Source of the DNA: Phycomyces nitens
Taxonomy: Eukaryota > Mucoromycota > Mucoromycetes > Mucorales > Phycomycetaceae
DNA length: 64,000 nt
Direction of reading: 5' to 3'
Assembly: GCA_022702545.1 (NCBI GenBank)
Contig: JAHRBC010000006.1
Location: 2,356,001 to 2,420,000 of the forward strand
The notes below the pieces were generated by a model that was not told the origin of the DNA, searched no databases, and was given only the letters and a program-made list of their open reading frames with translations. The translations under genes and the position numbers were made by a program. Positions 57,601-64,000 of this stretch are shown piece by piece. The first letter of the stretch is position 1, and each line of letters opens with the position of its first letter.

Positions 57601-58180
57601 TAAGCAGTGCCGCAGCAAGTAACAAAGGAAGGTAGGGGGTCTAGTAGACCAGGGTAACCCATATATTCTCCGGATGAGTAAAAGAATACCCATCCAATTG
57701 AGAAAAGGGCAAGGCTAGCATATTAGGCAATAAAATTAGGAGGGAGTAGAAATGAGAACGAATAGAAAACATTAGAAAAGCTTTTTTATCCAATAAAAAC
57801 TATTATAAACTACATCTTTGGCCTGTATCTGCCATGAATTCATACCGAATTCATACTGAATCCTATGAGGACACTGCTTTAATATTGAAAAGAGCAACCT
57901 ATATAAAGTAATTTAAAGAACTGAATCCTTCGGGGCTAGAAAATATGGGACGAAAAAAAAAGAAACCCCCCAATTTTCGTGACAAAAAAAAGCACAAAAA
58001 AAATAACCCACCTTTTGCTTTTTGCGCTTTGACGTTTCAGTATACTGATTGGAATCATTCAGACAACGAATCCTAAAAATTTAATATTAAAAAATTTGGC
58101 AAATTTTATATCAAATCTTTATCATTCAGTCAAGAATTTTATAAATATCAGTATACTAAAATGGCCCTTCTTTTGCAGTG
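57601..58180. other. 3' subterminal region of J
   Basis: Non-coding, purine- and A-rich. Contains CAGTATACTG-like sequences at 58037-58046 (TCAGTATACTGA) and again at 58149-58158 near the right terminus. These may be subterminal binding motifs. No gene is seen. Confidence 0.45.
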
Positions 58181-59711
58181 GATAGGCACGTTTGAATCCA
58201 TTAGAGGGACAAGCTCCAGACCAAAGACAAGCGATATGGGGATCAAGGCCATCGTGAACCAGAGACAACCTTCCGTTACTGTCATAGACTACTGTACAGC
58301 CATTTCCTCCGAACGACTGATCCTTTGGAATCGGGCAAACAAGTTCATTCAATGGTACCAAGTACCTCTCCGGAAGGATCGCAAAGTTGGTAGTCAATCC
58401 AGTCATTATGCCAAGTTCGATATTGTCGAGAGAGCTGCTTAGGAAATGGAACGATTCAACAAAAGCCATCTTTGAATTGTCTCCAGAAACAGTTTGGCCT
58501 TCTTTGGTGAGGAACTTGCTCAATAGCCAGCAGTAGCCATGTCTGTCTTTTGCAATATCACCAATCCAATAGTCCTGGCCGTTAACTGTCATCATGGGTG
58601 TTTGAAGACTTTCATGATGTTTCCATTTATCACCCTGATTCAAGTTCATGATCTGGCCAGTCGTGAAATCAGGGAGGGTAAATATTTGGTCAATCATACC
58701 CGGTGTGGCAGCAATGTTCTTCAAGTACTCAGAGGGCTTGTTCATGAAGAATGCATGCTCTTCTCCATCCTTGTTCGTTCCTTTGCATTCGACAGGACTG
58801 AGAACTGGGACCTTTGACTTGATGCGACTTTGGAAATTGAGGATTCTGTCAGGGGCTGGTAAGACTAATGTCTCCGTAGATTCCTCTTGCAACTTCAAGG
58901 TGAGCTTCAGCAGATAATGGATCTTCTTCACCATGCGTTCCGAGCAAAGATCTTCGTCACCATAAAAGAATGCGTGGAGCAATCCTTCAACGCTGGACTT
59001 GAATGGATTTGTCATATCCACAATGTGATCCACTTGTTCCGTTCGGCTCGTTGCATAATTCAATCGACCAATATCCTCTTCAGTAGTGTCTGAAACGGCA
59101 TCATACGATTGATCCTCAAAGCTTCTCGACAAAGGCAGAATCGTATTGAGAAGGAGTGCTTCATCAATTTGGGGCAGTACAGAGTCTGTTTCATCGTTGT
59201 CATCTTCATCCGAGTTATAGACATCGGCGTCTGACATATCATCGTATTCATCATCATTCTGATCATTGTCTTGGCTATCTTCATCACCAGAATCATTTTC
59301 GTTGTCAATATTAGGATCATAATGCTGAAAAGCAAATTCACCAAGGTCAATAGACATAGAACGAGAGGGGTCTACTGATTCATCAAGATCAGATCCAGTC
59401 ATCGAGATGGGACTATTAAAGGTCCTAATATTAATACATAATACTTATGGTTTTATCAAATAAACTTACTTCTCCTGCTTCCAAGAAAACAACTTCTTGA
59501 AATACTCGGAGTCCACCTTTTCTGGATGCTTCAACCTCACATGCTGGCGAAATGAGTTAAAAACACGGACTTTTCCATCCTTGCACCATGGACACGTTTG
59601 CGATTGTCTGATCTTGTTAACCCTGAGGTTAAGGACGCTTGAAGAACCAGTATTGTTTTTGTTGTTATTGTTATTGTTGTTTTTGTTGATGTTATTGTAA
59701 TTGTTGTTCAT
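58181..59711 (-). pseudogene. truncated gene with N-terminal zinc finger and acidic region
   Basis: Exon 1 (59711-59470) encodes an Asn-rich leader, then a CPWCKDGKV…FRQHVRLKH C2H2-like finger. After a 45-bp intron (59469-59425), exon 2 runs from 59424 to the J boundary. It has a very acidic stretch (about 60 residues rich in Asp and Asn, e.g. NENDSGDEDSQDNDQND), then a globular part with Trp and Gly motifs (YWIGDIAKDRHGYCWLLSK). The coding sequence is cut at RAYP where J begins; the final residues at 58122-58180 are J sequence. I do not recognise the domain. The finger plus acidic arrangement and its partner gene suggest the N-terminal half of a CACTA-like transposase. Confidence 0.65.
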
Positions 59712-60779
59712 AATTATAGTGTATGAAAGGACTTTAACAATTTGTTAGAAACAAAGGTGGGCTAATTTATAGAATTAAGGAACCTTTTGACGTAAGTTAA
59801 TGCTAGTCACAATTGTCATTACGTAGGAATTTCCAAGCAATTCTTATTTTTGTCTTATGTTTTTCACGTTCTAAACAAAAGAAAAATAAGATGACTCTAT
59901 TACATCAGCTTATTAATGCTAATCATTTACTTGTATGTCATTACCACGTAACCTTCATAGTAAGAAAAGCTTAGCTTCATACTTTCACACGAAAAACACT
60001 AGGTATGATAAAACACGCGTTACATTTACCTTTACTAACTTTTTTATCATTAGTCAATAGGTATTGTTATATGTATAGACTTACCGAGAAATACAAGCCT
60101 TATACTTGGTATGTACGTATGCTATTATCTTATTTCCACATTATATGTATACATCATTTACTTATCATTGCTACATTTATAGGCCCTTCATCTTGTCTTT
60201 CCATTGTAAAAAAAAGGTATTTATATTATTATCCTAAGGATATACATGCTCAGCATAACTAACTCATCTACTGTACTGTAGGTAAGTCTCTTAGACATCA
60301 TTATGGCATTACTATGAAGCATTTAGTAGTGTAGCTATTGCAGCCTGTGTAGTAGGCTATGCAGTAGGCTGTGTAGTAGGCTATACAGTAGGCTATACAG
60401 TAGGCTATACAGTAGGCTATACAGTATGTAAATAGTATGTAAATAGTACGTAAATAGTAGGCTGTATTATTAGGAACTAAAATTTATTTCAATAAAAAAA
60501 TATATTTTTAAACCAATAATATTATTACATTTTATGTATTTTACCAATTATTTGCCCTACCCCCCAAATATCAAATCTTTTTTTAGCAGAAGCTTTGTAT
60601 AACTTTGACTCCATATATGGTATGTATTTTGCTAAAACTATAAATACTCTTTCGTCTGCGGGACTAGAATAAAAATCGGTGGGTGTGTAGCCCATATATT
60701 ACAAAAATAGTCTCAAGAGAAAAAATTTTCCTTTCTTTCTTCACAACAAACCCGCATTTCTAATAATAATTCTTTTATT
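59712..60779. promoter_or_regulatory. spacer between divergent G genes
   Basis: A 1.07-kb AT-rich spacer with a 12-bp minisatellite (60340-60450). No coding sequence that I can support; the frame at 60005-60262 lacks features. Confidence 0.4.
60340..60450. repeat. 12-bp minisatellite (TACAGTAGGCTA)
   Basis: About seven imperfect copies of TACAGTAGGCTA / TGTGTAGTAGGCTA, followed by three copies of ATAGTATGTAA or ATAGTACGTAA. It lies between the divergent G genes. Confidence 0.85.
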
Positions 60780-61379
60780 ATGAACAACACAGATAATTCA
60801 GTCATCCAGTTACTTCAAAGCATTCAAGAGACTCTGTGGGCTTTGCAGAAAGGTCAAGAAGAACTTCAAATAAAACAGCAAGTCATGCAGCAAGAGATTG
60901 TAAACATTCATAATGATTTAGACAAACTCATGTGCCCAAAGGAAGATGTTGTCATCCTTTCTAATGTAAGTAGCTAATAATAAAATAATACATTTGACTG
61001 ACTTGAATAATAGACTTCTACTGGTCCTATACCAAGACCTGTATTGAACATACGAGATGTTACTTGGGATCATATACTTAAGATGATAACCCATGATCTT
61101 GGACTTGAAGTAAACCATGAAAACAAGGCAACAGTTAATATTAGTACAAAGCTTGTATGTGATCAACTAGCCACATTTCCTTCAGTACAAGCTCTTGGAC
61201 CCTCGCCTAACTGGAAATTAATATCCAAGGCTGATAAGCATACAGTTTGCACCAGGCACGCAAATCTTCTCAAAGAGCAGGGTATTGACTTCACTAGATG
61301 CCATGAGAACTGGGCATCCGTTGCAAAGGTTGCTCTTCTTTGGAAAGCACGTTACAGAAGACTAAAACTAGTATCGTAA
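60780..61379 (+). CDS. accessory protein of element G
   Basis: Exons 60780-60965 and 61014-61379 (48-bp GT-AG intron) encode 183 residues. The N terminus (residues 5-50) is a regular amphipathic helix, probably coiled coil (ETLWALQKGQEELQIKQQ). The second exon is helical with a basic end (WKARYRRLKLVS). The last codons read TATCGTAAGT, so a further intron starting GTAAGT and extra C-terminal exons are possible. Layout and composition match the accessory genes of E, I and J, but sequence similarity to them is not obvious. Function unknown; a transposon-end-binding role is inferred. Confidence 0.65.
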
Positions 61380-61876
61380 GTCATTATCCAGTAGGAACAA
61401 AATGATTACGTAGTATTAAATTGACCTATTAAAGCTATTATAACCAATAAATAAAATTTAAAAAAATAAAATTGCTATTAAATAAATTATTATTATCCAA
61501 TAAAAATTATGTATAAAATAAAATTGTTTTAAAACAAATTATTATTACCCAATAAAAATTCTGATAAGCAAAAATGTTTGTGAGTAATAGCCAATTGAAT
61601 AGATACTACTCTAATAATGGCCAATAGAGTATAATATTTTTACCTAGTCAAATGAACTTTTATCCAATTAAAGGCTATAAATAACTAAATCTTTCACTAT
61701 GAGCACCAATAGAAAACTGGTTATAAAATATCGAAAAAATTATCAGTATATCAAAAAAAAACAATTGTACAGCCCTAATAAAGCGGAGATACTTAATAGT
61801 CCAAAAAAGTAAAGGGAAATACAAAAGGTGTAAACACAAACACGCCCCCAAAATCACCCTTTGATTTCCCGTAGTG
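61380..61876. other. right subterminal region of G
   Basis: AT-rich, with repeated ATTATTA(C/T)CCAATAAAAATT-like blocks (61490-61570) and GGCCAATAG or AGCCAATTG variants. It ends in CACCCTTTGATTTCCCGTAGTG. Non-coding. Confidence 0.5.
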
Positions 61877-62760
61877 TATAGTAGAATAAGAAACGTTAGA
61901 GGATAAAATAGTTTGACACAAAAATATTTTTTACCAAGCCATCAATGATGATACCATATAATAGACCGTTTGAGTAGAGGAGATCTATAATATAAAAAGA
62001 GAGAATCAGAATAGTGTTATGGAAAGTAGAAAGACTAAGAGACAGCATTACCGTTATGATAACAGTTGAGGATGATGGGGGAGCCAGATGAGGTGATTGA
62101 TGGCGGCAGTCTATAGTAGAATAAGAAATGTTAAAGGGGAAAATTATTTGACACAATTTTTTACCATGCCACTGATGACCATACCATATAATAGGCGTGT
62201 GAACGGAATATGTCTATAAAATAAAAAGAGAGAATAACAATAATATTATAGAAAAGTATAGACCAAGAAATGGCATTACCATTATGATAACCAGTTGTAG
62301 ATGATAGAAGAGATGGACAGGGTGTGATGGGGGTGACCCAAGTAGAATAAACAACGTTAGAGAAAAAAAGTTTGACACCAAAAGGTTCTTTTTTACCATG
62401 ACACTGATGACAATACCAATATAATAGACTGTGTGAGTGGCGGAAGGCTATAAGATAAAACGAGAGGATCAGAATAATATTATAAAAAATATAAAGACTA
62501 AAAAAAGATATTACTATTATGATTACAATCGTACATGAAGGAAGAGGTAGATGGGGTGATTGGTGGTGTGGTCTACAATAAAATAAGTAACGTTAGAATA
62601 GAAAATCGTTTGACACAAAAAGATTTTTTTAGCCCAATATTGATGATTGAACCATATAATAAAGCTGTGTGAGTTGAGGAGGTCTATAAAATAAAAAAAA
62701 AGAGAGTCAGGATAATTTGCAAGATGCTAAAGGCACATTCAACTGACCACGGATTGTTTG
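61877..62760 (-). repeat. splice-like tandem array of element F
   Basis: Inverse counterpart of 30404-31440, about 3.5 units. Minus-strand T-rich…TATAG and ATGGTAATG-type boundaries recur at matching places. The starting ATG with a hydrophobic leader is at about 62797 on the minus strand in the equivalent position (CATGCGCTCATTCC inverse), as in I. Confidence 0.6.
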
Positions 62761-63217
62761 GATGAGCAATGCAGGCAGGATGTATTGGAATGAGCGCATG
62801 TTTATAAAGAAGCTGCTAATTTTTTAGTGTAAAGAGGTGTAAAAAAGAAAGAAAAAATGGGCCTGGATATAGGAAACGAGGGAAAGGAAAAAAGAGCAAA
62901 AAAGAAAAGAATACAAGGATATATAATTTGAAACAGAGACAGAATAGGTGTAATGGATAGAATCTAAAAACAAATGGAGCCATTCATTAGTGTGTATAAG
63001 AAGTGTTTGGATCTGCTCATCAAACTCTTTTTTTATAAATACTCTGTATTTTATATTCTCAAAGGCCTGTTCACACACAACACACCCTTCTGCTTCCCAA
63101 AACCTTTCAATAAAACAAATATCAATTGTATGTATAAGACATTACATATTTCATATGAGATCCCATGAAATAAAGACAATTAACAATTGAAAATTATTAT
63201 TTGATATTTTGTAGATT

Positions 63218-63972
63218 ATGGCAAACAGACGTGCAATTGCTCCTCGAACAACCGACGAGTTCAGGGAATTGATGGACAGATTGACCAGTGTGGAGGCTGG
63301 TTTGTCCAATGTGACTGGAGAGGTGCATTCTGTTGGCACCAGGCTAGCCACTATGGACACCAGGCTTGGTGTTATCATCCAAGATGGTGCCAGTACCATT
63401 GCCATCTTGGATGGTTTTGGAAATGTCCCTGGGGCAACTTCTTCTGCCCCGTTGCTGCTGCCCCCATTGCTGCTGCTTCCGTTGCTGCTGCCCCCATTGT
63501 TGCTGCCCTCATTGTTGCTGCTCCTGTTGCTGCTGCTCCTCTCTCCCCCACTGTGGTTGCACTTGCTGCGTTTGAAGCTCCTCAAATGCAGGAAACCAAC
63601 CGCGCGTATGTGAGTATATACTATTGAAATATATTGCTAGTCTAATACCTTCTAAAAATATATTAGGGCTTCATCAGACGCTACCTGAAGACCCAAAACT
63701 TCAGGTCCAACAACCCAGACTTGGTTGAGGCTAACAACCGAAAGCCTAGCTGGAGAATGGACGTGGCCTTTAACGAGAGTCCCAACAAAGAGTTGGTACT
63801 CAAGATAATGGCCTATCTCCAGCCAAGGTTTCTCGAGTCTGGGTTGAGGTACCCTGACCTCCGCCGGTATATATACACCAACTTCAATGGAAGGCGGACT
63901 CAGGAGAAGAAGTCTTTTGAGAAGCGAGCAGAAGCAAATGCTCGCTCAAGAAGAAATAGCTGTCAGGCGGAC
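63218..63972 (+). pseudogene. accessory protein gene of F, 3' part off-window
   Basis: Exon 1 is 63218-63609. It starts MANRRAIAPRTTDEF like the I protein and has a helical segment (LMDRLTSVEAGLSNVTGEV), then an Ala/Pro/Val repeat. The frame shifts by one in a C-run near 63452. After it the other frame (APIAAAS, then FEAPQMQETNRAY) runs to the GTGAGT donor at 63610. Exon 2, 63667-63972, is 306 nt, exactly as in I, with EANNRKPSW and NESPNKELV. A donor GTGAGT follows at 63973. The gene continues outside. The shift may be real or a homopolymer error. Confidence 0.7.
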
Positions 63973-64000
63973 GTGAGTTATTATTTTTATTATGAAAAGG

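Larger units (their letters stand above)
51109..58180 (+). mobile_element. CACTA element J (CACTGC family), 7072 bp
   Basis: Ends are CACTGCAAAAGAAGGG at 51109 and CCCTTCTTTTGCAGTG ending at 58180, a 16-bp perfect inverted repeat. The neighbouring triplets differ (TAA at 51106-51108, GAT at 58181-58183), so there is no target duplication. It carries an intact transposase and an accessory gene with one frameshift. J' (6088-18104) is its inverted partner. Confidence 0.92.
58181..61876. mobile_element. remnant G of a further CACTA-like element
   Basis: The right end reads TTTCCCGTAGTG at 61865-61876 (inward CACTACGGGAAATC), and element F sequence resumes directly after it. It holds a truncated minus-strand finger-plus-acidic gene and a divergent plus-strand coiled-coil gene, the same divergent layout as element E. 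The left part is lost at the J boundary (58180). The terminus differs from the CACTACGGCGG family in its sixth to tenth bases, so I treat it as a separate family. Confidence 0.6.
61877..64000 (+). mobile_element. CACTA element F (CACTGG family), right part off-window
   Basis: Bases 61877-62760 are the inverse of the array in element I (30480-31330), and 62760-63170 matches 30040-30480. The accessory gene then follows on the plus strand. The left end was cut by G at 61876, and the transposase should lie beyond 64000 on the minus strand. Confidence 0.75.

Noticed and set aside
57601..57660. Additional CACTA end at CAGTGCCGCAGC
   Set aside because: Single short match without a partner end or target duplication.
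60005..60262. 85-residue frame in the G spacer
   Set aside because: AT-rich, no homologous copy, no motif; it lies in a non-coding spacer with a minisatellite.

Overview
The window looks like a transposon graveyard from an early-diverging fungus. Mucoromycota, probably Mucorales, is my inference from the AT-rich DNA, 44-90 bp introns with GTAAGT-like donors and TAG acceptors, tnp2-type CACTA elements carrying Cys/His-finger exons, a TTAA piggyBac, a Harbinger and a Rep-Pif1 Helitron. I see no ordinary host protein gene. The only host-type gene is one tRNA-Ala, with a second tRNA-like gene beside it that has been split by an insertion.

Layout. 1-4188: part of a decayed CACTA element (A, TIR CACTGG). 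4189-6087: right part of an older, rotted CACTACGGC-family element (H) into which A inserted. 6088-18104: a minus-strand CACTGC-family CACTA (J'), itself interrupted by H on its left, by a deletion-derivative CACTA (E1, 8802-11977) inside its transposase gene, and by a piggyBac (15191-17734). 18105-19200: unassigned. 19201-22701: an apparently intact PIF/Harbinger element with both genes. 22964-23036: tRNA-Ala(AGC).

23049-40542: a short LTR-type retroelement (two ~1.19 kb repeats around 770 bp) whose 3' LTR was hit twice, by CACTA element I (25418-32366, TSD TCA) and CACTA element E (32868-40256, TSD ATT). Deleting the LTR element joins 23037-23048 to 40547-40608 and gives a 74-nt tRNA-like gene. 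40676-44328: E2, sister of E1 (TSD TAA). 44640-51087: Helitron with an upstream 42-bp minisatellite. 51109-58180: J, near-identical inverted copy of J'. 58181-61876: remnant of a further CACTA-like element (G). 61877-64000: start of another CACTGG-family element (F).

How the genes work together. Each CACTA family carries (i) a spliced transposase gene with an N-terminal Cys/His exon and an acidic linker and (ii) a smaller spliced accessory gene with an N-terminal helical or coiled-coil segment and a basic C-terminal part, placed like plant CACTA TNPA beside TNPD. Most also carry (iii) a tandem or semi-tandem array whose units begin and end with splice-site-like sequences. The accessory proteins are family specific. 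In the CACTGG family three copies keep exactly the same internal exon lengths (306 and 186 nt where complete). The accessory proteins and the spliced arrays are the part I consider least described. Several genes are otherwise intact but carry one decisive change: Asn for Asp in the E transposase, Arg for Gly in the Helitron Walker A, and one TGA in piggyBac.
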